A stretch of DNA of 24,320 bases from Trichosporon coremiiforme. Its lineage: Eukaryota > Basidiomycota > Tremellomycetes > Trichosporonales > Trichosporonaceae. A program made the position numbers and the translations under genes. Where the stretch lies: the NCBI GenBank assembly GCA_039545355.1, contig BCJJ01000092.1, positions 1 to 24,320 of the forward strand, read 5' to 3'. Shown here piece after piece: positions 11,230 to 20,506 of this stretch. A model generated the notes under the pieces. The model was not told the origin of the DNA. It did not search any database and saw only the letters and a program-made list of their open reading frames with translations. Every line of letters starts with the position of its first letter. Position 1 is the stretch's first letter.

Positions 11230-13381
11230 CTATCCGAGCATCTCGAGCGCCTTGATCAGTTCCTTCTTCGCAGTTTCGGGGTCATCGAACTCGAGCGCGC
11301 TTATAGCCCACCGAGCGTGTTTCTGGACCTGTTCTGTCTCCTTTCTGTTCAGCTTTCGCGGCGGGCCGGTCGAGTACGCCGCTGTCGTTGCTGCAGACGC
11401 TAGGGGTGCCGGCGCCGGGACAGGGGCAGGGGCAGGGACCGGGGCAGGCGGAGGAGCGGCCGGGGCCGGCGGGGGAGGCGTGAAGCTCCCACTCAGCACG
11501 CCCGTTCGGCCCAAAGCTCCAGCGGCCGCGAGACCTGGCGCACCTCCGCGGCCGGGAATCCCCGGGACAGAGGACGGGGCAGGGATGCCGTTGAATGGTG
11601 GCGGCATGAATGCCGGTGCCGACGGAAGACTCGGGGGCGGGGCGGCGTTCGGAGACCTAGCCTGGGGCGACTTGGCTTGCGGAGACCGTGTCGGAGGTGA
11701 CTGCGGCGGCGCAGAAGCAGCCGGCGCAGAGGAGACCTCCGACGGCGGCGGCGCAGAGGGCTCGTCAAACTTCTTCTCCTCTCCATCCAACTCTCCCCCA
11801 GGACTCAGCGGCGCACCGTCAGGACCCATGAAGCGGACATTCTTCTTCTCCTTCTCCGAGCCGCCAGACTGACTCCTTGACATCGAAGAACTCCTCGGCT
11901 TGGCGTCCTTCTTGTCTCCCTTCGGACTCGCGACCTTCGGGCTCATCGCTTTCGGCGTCCCCGGGCCGCCGCTCCCAGCCGATTCGGCACTAGCAGAGGA
12001 GATCTTGCGAGGGTTAGACGGAGGGGAGGAAGGCAAGTCCTTTGGCGGCACGGGGGGAGACACGACAGGTGTAGAGATCGAGTTGGACGGCGAGTGGGAC
12101 GGGATCGAGGGGAGACTGGATTCCGGGCCGTCCGCGCCTGGAGTGGCTACCGTGGACCAGTTGCCTGTGTCGCTGGCTGTGTCCTGGGGGATCTCGACTG
12201 AGGGCGCGGCGTTGGCGCGCCGGCCTGGCGAGCCCTCGGAAGGAACAGACGGGAGACCCAAAGCTGCGGCATCTGCTGCATCGATGGGCGCGGAGGGGAG
12301 CTCGGGGTCAACGGGAGGCTCCTCGGGAACGGCTGCTATCAGCTTGAGTTTAGCAATCATGAAACTGTCTAGGGCGGTCTGCGACTGTCGCTGATGCCAT
12401 AGACACTGCGCTGCTGCGACGATCGTAGAAGCGACGCTTCACACTCCACAGTCACTCTCCGCTTCGATAGTGGAGTTGACGCCCTCGCCCTTCAGACCAG
12501 GTACTCACGAGGCCCATGCACCGGTTCCCTTCCCTCACGCAAGGCTCTAGCCAAGTCCGCAGCCTTCCACCGCGCGTACTGCTGCTTCTCCTCGATCTGG
12601 GGTCAGTTCAGCACCAACACCTCAGCTTACCTCCTCCAGAAGCACGCCCCCGTTACAGCTCTTGAGCACCGCAAAGAAGTGGCTCGCAGCTAGGAACGCG
12701 CGGATTACGGATCTGGTGTCAGCTCGACTTGACAGCGATTGGAGCTAGGAAAGGCGTAGGCAGAACTGCGCTCGATCAGCTGCGAGCCAGCCCGCTCTTC
12801 GCCCTCGCCTGCGTTACGCTCGGCCTCAGACTACTCACTTGTCCCACTTTCCTGCCCGGTCCATGTTGTCTGCGTTCATGAACACGCGCAGCGCAAAGTT
12901 CTCGACGTATGCAGCTCCGGCAGCCGCGCTCGTGACGGCATCGTTGTCCGCGAGGGCTGCTTTCATCTGAGGTCAGCTCAGGACCGACATGCCAGCTACG
13001 GGCTGCGTGACATCCAGTCCTTAAGCCGTGGTTGCGCACTGCACTTGACGACTCACCGCCTCCAGCGTATCCATCAGCGAGAGCAGAAACTTTGTGCCCT
13101 CGCTCGACCTGTCCTTCAGCTCAAGTGCGGACTCGGCGGCAGCGAGCGTGCCTGGAGTCAGCTAGGTATGACGGGCGGGAGGAGCTCAACAGCGATGTGG
13201 TTCTGCATACGACAGCCCCTCCAAACGCCGGCACCGACGCGCCGTCGCACTCACACCAATATGAGATCACAGGCTCCGCCTTGCGAGTCTCCGCCGCGCG
13301 CTTCAGAAAGTCGGCGCATCGCGATTTGAGCTCTGGCGGCGGGTTTGTCAGGATGGTGATGTCGTCGAGAGGGCCGGACAT
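11230..13381 (-). CDS. VTA1: Vta1/LIP5-like Vps4 cofactor, six exons
   Basis: Vta1 stimulates the AAA ATPase Vps4 to disassemble ESCRT-III at endosomes. Exons on the minus strand are 13381-13255, 13151-13057, 12966-12839, 12712-12631, 12596-12509, and a last exon from about 12413 or 12410 to 11230. The first four introns are 103, 90, 126 and 34 nt; the first three contain CTGAC near the acceptor, and so does the fourth. Exons 1-5 give the tandem MIT-like domain: PPELKSRCADFLKRA, PVISYWC, TKFLLSLMDTLEA, AYVENFALRVFMNADNMDRA and ARWKAADLARALREG. A long Pro/Ser/Ala-rich linker of about 340 residues follows, including a PAPAPVPAP repeat. The C-terminal dimerisation and Vps4-binding domain is intact (KHARWAISALEFDD, ETAKKELIKALEMLG). 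Length is about 567 residues against about 330 in yeast, because of the linker. The fifth intron's acceptor is uncertain; it lacks a clear CTRAC. The start has a strong GCCACC context. Confidence 0.92.
11417..11444 (+). other. G-quadruplex-capable tract inside the VTA1 last exon (plus strand)
   Basis: Five runs of three or four G (11417-11419, 11423-11426, 11429-11432, 11435-11437, 11441-11444) are separated by loops of 2-3 nt. This fits the canonical G4 pattern on the plus strand, which is the template strand of VTA1. The tract encodes the PAP-rich linker, so codon choice for Pro/Ala alone may explain it. Confidence 0.6.
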
Positions 13382-13689
13382 GGTGGCGACACTGGTGGAC
13401 AACGCAGTGACGGTGAGAGTGACCGAATCCGAGGATTGTTATCAGTTGAGGCTCATCTGGGCCCGAGCTTGTTCGCTGCGTCATCGTCACTCTACTGTAT
13501 CGGCCTTCCTCCGATCTCCACTCCCAGCCGGCCCGATTTGCTCCCGCTCCCTCACCATAGCGGTCACCTTTGCCGTGCCTTGCCGTGCACGACCCTGAGC
13601 ATCTTCAGCCCACACGTCACGGAGAAGCGTGGCGATCTCTCGTCCTCAGACTTCTCGCAAAAGAACAAGCAGGCAGTAGCTACACCACC
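13382..13689. promoter_or_regulatory. Divergent promoter region VTA1 / ROT2
   Basis: This 308-nt spacer separates two start codons on opposite strands, so it must hold both 5' UTRs and core promoters. No clear TATA box is seen. The ROT2 side ends in a CA-rich leader (AAGAACAAGCAGGCAG, then ACACCACC before ATG). A UPRE-like element is listed separately. Confidence 0.6.
13613..13619 (-). promoter_or_regulatory. UPRE-like TGACGTG upstream of ROT2
   Basis: The minus strand reads TGACGTGTGG, with the TGACGTG core known for Hac1/XBP1-type unfolded-protein-response regulators. It lies about 71 nt upstream of the start codon of an ER glucosidase, a plausible target. A seven-base match may be chance, and bZIP CRE-like factors bind similar cores. 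Confidence 0.25.
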
Positions 13690-16549
13690 ATGCGGTTGCT
13701 GCTCGCGACGTTGCTCGCGTTCTTCTGCGCGCTGGCAGTCCACGCCGTCAAGCGCGAGGACTTCAAGGAGTGCCACCAGACCTCGTTCTGTCGCCGCCTC
13801 CGCGCCATCGCCGACAAGCAGGCCGCCAAGCCAGACTTTGCCTCGCCCTACTCCGTCTCCGATCCGAAGCGTACCCCGGACACCGACGGATACTCATGGA
13901 CCTTCCCGCTGCACTCGGCACTGTACCCCGACATCCAGTTCGAGATGCGCGTCGACCTCCTCGAGGAGGGCATCGTCCGCGTCCGCGCCGACGAGGTCAA
14001 CTCGCCCTCTGGCCTGCAGCGGTATAACGAGACGGCCAAGTGGGTGTTCCAGGGCGAACCCCACATCGCCAAGGACGGCGCCGACGTCAAGAACGAAGCC
14101 GGCATTACCACGATCAAGTACGGCAAGGACAAGGAGCTCGAACTCGACATTGTCCACAAGCCGCTGCAGATCACGATGAAGCGCGATGGCGAGCCTCAGG
14201 TCATCTTCAACGAGCGCTCTCTTTTCCACGTCGAGCACTTCCGTAAGCAGGAGGAGAAGCCTGCCGAGGGTGCTGAGGATGTCAAGCAGGAGGAGGGTGA
14301 GGAGCAGGTCGTCTTCCAGAACGGCGACGGCATCGACCGCTCCTGGTTTGAAACCGACGACAAGGACATGTTCAGGGAGTCTTGGCGCAAGTGGACCGAC
14401 TCGAAGCCCAAGGGTGAGCTTCACGCTCCGTTGCTGTAGCTAACGACCAGGCCCCGAAGGTCTCTCGGTTGACTTCACCTTCCCCGGCGTCGAGCACGTG
14501 TACGGCTTGCCGGAGCACGCCTCGCCTCTCTCGCTGCCGTCCACCGTCGGCGAAGACTCGTACTACAAGGAGCCTTACCGTCTCTGGAACGTCGACATCT
14601 TCGAGTACGAGGCTGACTCGCCTATGGCGCTGTACGGCGCTGTGCCCCTGATCCACGCGCACAGCAAGGAGTCTACTGTCGGTGTTCTTAACCTCGTCGC
14701 GTCTGAGACCTGGGTCGACGTTGCGCACGACAAGGACGGCGTGCGCTCGCACTGGGTGTCTGAGAGCGGCATCGTCGACTTCCTGATTCTGCCCGGTCCC
14801 CGCCCCGTCGACCTGTTCGAGCAATACGCGTCCCTGACTGGCCCGGCGGCGCTGCCTCCCCACTGGGCGACGGCGTACCACCAGTGCCGCTGGAACTACA
14901 ACACGCAGGACGAGGTGATCGAGGTGCAGGACGAGTTCGACAAGGCGGACATGCCTCTGGACGTCACCTGGCTCGACATCGAGTACGCGCCTCACCACCG
15001 GTACTTTGACTGGAACAAGGCTGCGTTCCCTGACCCGCCCAAGATGCTCGACGATGTCGCGTCCAAGGGGCGCAAGATGGTCGCAATCGTGGACCCGCAC
15101 ATCAAGCGCGAGGACTCGTTCCGTATCTACTCTGACGCCAAGGGGCTCGACGTGCTGATCAAGCGCGCGGACGGCGAGAACTTTGATGGTTGGTGCTGGC
15201 CTGGCTCCAGCGTATGGGTCGACTTCTTCAACCCCAAGAGCTGGGAGTGGTGGACCCGCATGTTCTCCTTCCCTGTCTGGACGGACTCTACTCCCGCCCT
15301 CTACATCTGGAACGACATGAACGAGCCGTCCGTCTTCGATGGCCCGGAGATCACCATGCCAAAGGACAACCGCCACATCGGCGGCTGGGAGCATCGCGAC
15401 GTGCACAACCTGAACGGCATGATGTTCCACAACCAGACCCAGGCGGCGATCACTGTGCGCGAGGACATCAAGAAGCGTCCCTTCGTGCTGTCTCGGTCCT
15501 TTTTCGCCGGTTCGCAGCGCTACGGCGCGGTCTGGATCGGCGACAACCTCGGCACGTGGGCGCATCTGGCGGGCGAGGCCGCTGTCTTCCTGTCCAACTC
15601 GGTCGCGGGCATTTCGTTCGTGGGCTCCGACGTCGGCGGTTTCTTCGGCAATCCCAGCACCGAGATCCTGACGCGCTGGTACCAGGCAGGCGCGTTCATG
15701 CCCTTCTTCCGCGCGCACGCCCACATCGACACGAAGCGTCGCGAGCCGTACCTGTTCCCGGAGCCTGTGCGCTCGCAGCTGCGCGACGTCCTGCGCCTTC
15801 GATACCAGATGCTGCCGCTGTGGTACAACGCGTTCCACGATGCGGCCACCAAGGGCCACCCCGTCATCTGGCCGCAGTACGCGTACCATCCCGCCGACAG
15901 CCAGGGCTTCGCGATCGACGACCAGTACTATGTCGGGACGTCGGGCTTGCTCTTCAAGCCCGTCGTCACCGAGGGCGCGACCGAGACGAGCGTGTACCTC
16001 GCCGACAACGAACCGTACTACGACTACTTCACGCACAGTGTCTACCCCGCGAGCAGCAAGCCGCGCAACATCACCATCGCCACGCCCATCGACCGCTTTC
16101 CCCTCCTGATTCAGGGCGGGCACATCTTCCCGACGCGCGAACGCGTGCGCCGCTCCTCCCCCCTCACGTGGCAGGACCCGTACACGCTCACTATCGCCAT
16201 CGGCCGTGGCGGCACGGCGCGCGGAGAACTCTATTCAGATGACGGTGAGACCTTTGCGTGGCAGGAGGGCGAGGTTGTCCACGCCTCTTACTCCTACGCT
16301 AAAGGCGTTCTGAGCTCTAGGCGCAAGGGAGAGTGGAAGAAGGACAACGCGTGGGCCAAGAAGATTGGCCATGTCGGCGTCGAGCGTGTCGTCATCCTTG
16401 GAGCCAAGAAGGCCCCGAAGAGCGTCAAGGCCGCCGGTGAAGAGGTCCAGTTCTCGTACGAGAAGCCCCAGGGCGGCAAGGCTGGCACTATTACGATTAA
16501 GAACCCGCCTGTCAAGATTGTTGACGAGTGGGACATTGTGATTGCGTAA
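13690..16549 (+). CDS. ROT2: ER glucosidase II catalytic alpha subunit (GH31)
   Basis: Glucosidase II removes the two inner alpha-1,3-glucoses from N-glycans in the ER lumen, driving the calnexin folding cycle. Exons are 13690-14413 and 14451-16549, joined over a 37-nt intron (CTAAC-GACCAG) that restores KPKGPEGLSVDF; 940 residues. A signal peptide is present (MRLLLATLLAFFCALAVHA). The galactose-mutarotase-like N-domain is followed by the GH31 barrel. The catalytic nucleophile is Asp530 in IWNDMNEPSVF, and the acid/base is Asp606 in VWIGDNLGTW. Other family blocks are WATAYHQCRWNYN, PLDVTWLDIEYAPHHRYFDW and GSDVGGFFGNPSTEILTRWY. The length matches fungal homologues. The C-terminus ends DEWDIVIA with no HDEL, as expected for a subunit retained through the beta partner. 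The start at 13690 has an ACCACC context. It diverges from VTA1 and converges on the aspartic protease gene. Confidence 0.96.
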
Positions 16550-16889
16550 GCTGGCAAAGCTGGCTGAGCAGCCGCCCGTATGCCAAGTAGAACACTAGAA
16601 AGAGAAATGTAGAATCAATGTTACCTTACAGCCTGCTGCGCATGTGCTGTGTCGCTCAGATTCAGCTCGGTCTGCAATTGATCAGTGGCGCAGATCCGAT
16701 GTTGCAGTAATCGGTGAGGACATGGGAATGTGGGAGCTGGTCCGCTCAGCAAGCCAAGCGGCGGCAAGAATGCAAGGAATGACATGATAACCTCTACTGT
16801 GTTGAATGTATACTGCTACAGCTGAATGATATAGTGACAAGATGGTGGTGTGACGGTCGTGTAGATGTATGTCGTCGAGTATAAGGTGT
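16550..16889. other. Convergent 3' intergenic region ROT2 / aspartic protease
   Basis: This 340-nt AT-richer stretch separates two stop codons on opposite strands. It should hold both 3' UTRs and processing signals. I see no coding exon, RNA gene or repeat in it. Confidence 0.5.
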
Positions 16890-19055
16890 TCAGATGATGG
16901 TACCGATTATAAAAGCAAATGTTCCAGCGAGCCTGAGCCACGCGCTCGCTCTTCCTCCTCCCCCTCTTCTCTCTGCGGCACTGAAGATCCTGTTCTTAGC
17001 AGGTCCATCAGTCCTAGCGGCAGGGACAGTGATGACGCTGGTGGGCGTCTGCTGATTGATGCCGACGGGCGGCGGCGAGAGCGTCTTGTTATGCCCCGGC
17101 GTGCGGTCGACCCAGTCCATACCCTCGATCCTGAGGTCAAAGTCAGACTTGAGTTTCGCAAACCCGAGTCTCGGGGGATCGTACGTGTAGACAGAGTACA
17201 CGTTTTTGAGGAAAGCGTCGCCGACGAGCCACGCACCGTCAAAGTTGTTGACGATGCCGGACCCATCTAAAACCGCGCCGATACAGAATCCGTCGAGACT
17301 GCCCTGCTGGATCGGCTGGTATATGAGGTCCGTGGGCTGGATCTTCCACTCCTTCCCTGCGAATTTGAACGCGAGCTCCAAGGACTGTATAACCGAGGCG
17401 TTCTGGCACGGAAACCCGTAGTACCGTGCCCAGTTTGCGCCGTACTCCTCGAGCGGCATGGATTGGGATCCTGGGACCAGACTCCAAAAGCGCTTGTGGT
17501 CCTCGCTTGGCAGATAGATGAAACTCGTCCCACTGTCGATGATCGCGTCCACTGGTGCGGGCTCGGAGTGTCCGTTGATGGAGTAGCCGTCGCACGCGAT
17601 CCGCCAGAATGTGATCGAGTCGTGTGTGTCCTTCACATCCAAGTATGTGATCTCGCCGTCGATGACCTGGCTGTCGACACCGCCGAGCGTCAGGCTCCCC
17701 CCGACGACCTCATGTGAAGGGTGTCCGTCGATCGAGCTCTCGCGCGTATCCCTCTCCCGCGCGAGGTAGAGACCAAACCGGGGATCGGCAAAGGCACCCT
17801 GCACGGCTAGAGTCTGCCAGAACGGCGCCGCCCAGCCCTGCATCCCCCAGCTCAATCCCAGGATCCCACTCGTGTCGGTGCCGTCCCACGGCTGGTCGTG
17901 CACGGCATACGCGAACCCGAACTCGAAGCCCGTGATTGCCCACCCTCCCAATGAGACAGTGTCCGTGATCCAGTGCCCCAAGGTGCTGCCTTGGCCGTAC
18001 TTAATCTCCATGTCGCCCTCGGGTGCTCCGGCGGAGGATGAGAGCGCGGCGTCATACCCGCCTGCCTCGGCACAGAGCGTGCTGTTGCAAGCTGAGCCAT
18101 AGACCCACAAAGCAGCACTGCCCGTGTCGATAGTGACGGCGAACTCTTGTGCTGGCGTCCCGATCAGAACGGGGAGGGAGTAGATCCGGTCCGCTTTCCA
18201 GTTGGCGAGGCTGCTGTCAGCAAAGGTCACCAGGAATATGCCAGAGCAGAAGGAGGTGTAGTGTGCTTGGAGGTAGGGGCGTGACTGTCTTTGATTAGAG
18301 TGCAGAAGGACATACAGGCAAGCCGAGGCAGGGCGCATTCCAAGCCACACAGGTTACACAGGAAGAAGGCGGCGATCCCCTTCCACAGACCCCGAAGAAC
18401 ATGTGGGCCACTATCCTGCGTGATCCTGTGTGAGGCGCTTGCTGCGCACGGTGCTGCGGTCGGTGCCGATGATGCCGACGGCGCCCCGGTACATAGCCTG
18501 CGTAGCCCATCGCAACCAGCGTCAAGACCGACAGCAACCGTGCTGCACCGCTGACTGCCAGCACTGCACGCTCGACTCCCAGCCCGCTCCTCGCTCATCG
18601 CCGCCGCCCGTAAGTCAAAAGCACACTCACACAGTAGGATATCCTTCCGCCGGCGCCGAGTTCTCGAACTCGACCTTTCTCTCGTCATTGTTCCGTCGTC
18701 GTCTCCGTCTCCTCTCGTTCCATTCCCACAATTCCCTCTTGCTCAGCTCCTCTCTCCGTCGGGTGTCGTACTCGGCCCAGTCGCGGCGTAATTGTCGCCG
18801 CCCGGCGTCGTCGAGGAGTCCGGCGTACTTGCTCCTCGTTGACAGGTGGGATTTCAGCAGCCGCAGGTCGGGGTTCCAGTTATCGTCCGGATGTCGGGGG
18901 CGGGAGGAGAGCGCGACCGTGCTCCCCGTCGTGACTGAGAGCGCCGAGGTCGTCGACGGGTTGCGTGAGCTGGGGTCGGAGTGCGATGACGTAGGGGCCG
19001 CCTCCGCCCCGAGCGCAGCGGCGACGATGAGCGCAAGAGTCGGGGCGAACAGCAT
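16890..19055 (-). CDS. Secreted A1 (pepsin-like) aspartic protease with hydrophobic, probably GPI-anchoring, C-terminus
   Basis: This is an extracellular or cell-surface aspartic endopeptidase made as a zymogen. Exons on the minus strand are 19055-18631 and 18210-16890, about 581 residues. A signal peptide (MLFAPTLALIVAAALGAEA) is followed by a propeptide with an unusual run of seven Arg (NERRRRRRRNN), a possible Kex2-type region. The catalytic aspartates are D169 in TIDTGSAALWV and D366 in AIIDSGTSFIYL. The flap-region Tyr lies in EIKYGQGSTLG, and a second-lobe block reads GAWLVGDAFLKNVYSVY. The tail is Gly-rich and ends AWLRLAGTFAFIIGTII, like yapsin-type GPI proteins. The predicted intron is 420 nt, far above the local norm. 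Its CTGACAGCAG acceptor offers two in-phase AGs; the second fits the branch spacing seen in other genes. An extra exon inside the intron cannot be excluded. Confidence 0.9.
18211..18630 (-). other. Predicted 420-nt intron of the aspartic protease gene
   Basis: The intron runs from GTGAGTGTGC to the CTGACAGCAG acceptor and is phase 2. It is about ten times longer than the common introns here. An open frame on the same strand (about 18564-18295) includes the hydrophobic run LLSVLTLVAMGYAGYV and several Cys, but it has no family features and does not join either protease exon convincingly. Alternative reading: two introns flanking a cassette exon. Confidence 0.5.
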
Positions 19056-19783
19056 GCCGACCTCACCCTCGTAGTTGGATCGTGAGCAAAGTCGGGAGTG
19101 CTGTGCTGTGTTCGCTGGCTCGCTGTCTTCTTGTGGAGAGGTCGAATGAACAATACTGCACGGCGATGGGCTGGGGCCCATGCGACGGACGGGCGCAGGG
19201 ATATTAAGCGATCACTTGCGACTGTGGAAACTTGCAGCTCTTGCAGCCGATGCAACCGTAGGCTGCTGAGGCCGCTGCCGTCATTGGAGTCGTTCAGGGT
19301 GGGTGGGGCGGCGGGGATCGCTGGACCTGGGCTCAAGACCAGGATGGATCCGAGAGGGGAGTGAATTAGTCTCCAAGGACAGGACGCAATTTAGAGTTTC
19401 GAGATGGATCCGCAGGGCACCCAGGCTAACAGACCACCACGCTCAGTCAGGCTCAGTACGGGCAGTCCCTTGAGTGCAGTGCGGGGAGGATGTCTGCTGA
19501 CTGAAGGGGCCAACGGCTTTTGGCTTGGGTTGCAGCGGCTGGGAGGGCTTGGGAGGGTCTGAAAGGCTTGGAATTTATGGGCCTATGGACCCACTTTCTT
19601 TGCTCGCCTGTCCGTCGGCCGTCGACCGTCGCTGACTCTTGAGCACTGGTGGACTCGGGCGCCAGGTACTCTGCACAATGGGGGCCCGAACTGAGGCGGG
19701 CCCCAACGGACAGTCGATCCGACGACGCAGCCATGCCGTGGCCGTTGCATCATAGGCTACGAGTCCGTCTTATGCATTACGCC

Positions 19784-19832
19784 GCACCGCGCACCGCGCA
19801 CCTCGCACCTCGCACCTCGCACCTCGCACCTC
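19784..19832 (+). repeat. Heptamer minisatellite, 7 copies (2 GCACCGC + 5 GCACCTC)
   Basis: Seven uninterrupted 7-nt units differ only at position 6, which is G in the first two units and T in the last five. The block structure is what stepwise slippage of variant units produces. The array is non-coding in context. Confidence 0.85.
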
Positions 19833-19988
19833 GGCGTCGGCGACCACATTGGGGCCTTGTGTCCTAGAGTAGATTGTAGATGGTGTCGCGAGAGACGCTT
19901 ACAGACGCCGAGCGGCCGAGCGAGAACCCCGCTAACACACCCCAAACCCAGTCCACTGTCCCGGTCTGCCGGATACAGTGTGATCGGC

Positions 19989-20015
19989 CCGAGCGCTAGT
20001 CCCTAGAGCGCTCGG
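19989..20015. repeat. Inverted repeat CCGAGCGCT ... AGCGCTCGG
   Basis: Perfect 9-nt arms flank a 9-nt spacer (AGTCCCTAG) that itself begins with AG and ends with CTAG. It can form a stable hairpin or serve as a dimeric factor site in the divergent promoter region. Confidence 0.6.
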
Positions 20016-20083
20016 CGTGACTCGGCCAATCGTCTCTCTCCTCTTCCTCACCAGCACCGGCGCCGTCTCCGCTACTCCCGCTC

Positions 20084-20100
20084 TAGCTCACAGCGAGCTA
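20084..20100. repeat. Inverted repeat TAGCTC-ACAGC-GAGCTA
   Basis: Six-base perfect arms flank a 5-nt loop. The right arm overlaps CTAGCGC, a near copy of the AGCGCTAG element found at 19992 and 20238. Confidence 0.5.
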
Positions 20101-20166
20101 GCGCATGCATGAGGGTGCACGTTCCAGACGTCGAGAGTCGTCATGTAGCCCAGTAGCACATGACGT

Positions 20167-20187
20167 GTTCCTCGTTCCTCGTTCCTC
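20167..20187 (+). repeat. Heptamer tandem repeat (GTTCCTC)x3
   Basis: Three perfect copies of GTTCCTC lie head to tail, about 320 nt upstream of the methyltransferase start codon. The unit length equals that of the two other arrays in this window. Confidence 0.6.
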
Positions 20188-20506
20188 ACAAATAGTAGGT
20201 TACCGTCAGCCGGGCGAAAGAAGTGAGTTGCGTCATTAGCGCTAGTGAGACAAGTCGCACGTGGATATCATTGAAATTTCTGGCTCCGAGATCTCACCGC
20301 GTACCGGCCAGAGGATGAGTGTAGTCAGCAGGTTATCACCCACTACATTTACATCACTCATCGAATTGCCTGGGAACGCGCCTGGGAATCATACCCCGCA
20401 CCACTCGCACCGCCTGCACCGAAAGCGGGAAAAGCTGGGACAAACCGAAGTCATCGACTGCCAAGACTTTCTCTTCGGGCAAGGAATCCGAGACTTGCAC
20501 AGCAAA

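Larger units (their letters stand above)
19056..20506. other. 1.45-kb divergent intergenic region (aspartic protease / methyltransferase)
   Basis: The region must contain the 5' regions of both neighbours. It carries an array of seven heptamers (19784-19832), a second heptamer repeat (20167-20187), two inverted repeats (19989-20015, 20084-20100), two copies of AGCGCTAG (19992, 20238), and an E-box CACGTG at 20258-20263. Open frames shorter than 100 codons look incidental. No tRNA or other RNA gene was recognised. Confidence 0.5.

Noticed and set aside
14372..16123. 583-codon open frame antisense to ROT2
   Set aside because: It mirrors a strongly conserved GH31 gene in GC-rich DNA with C/G-ending codons. 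The translation is Arg/Val/Asp-rich with no family features.
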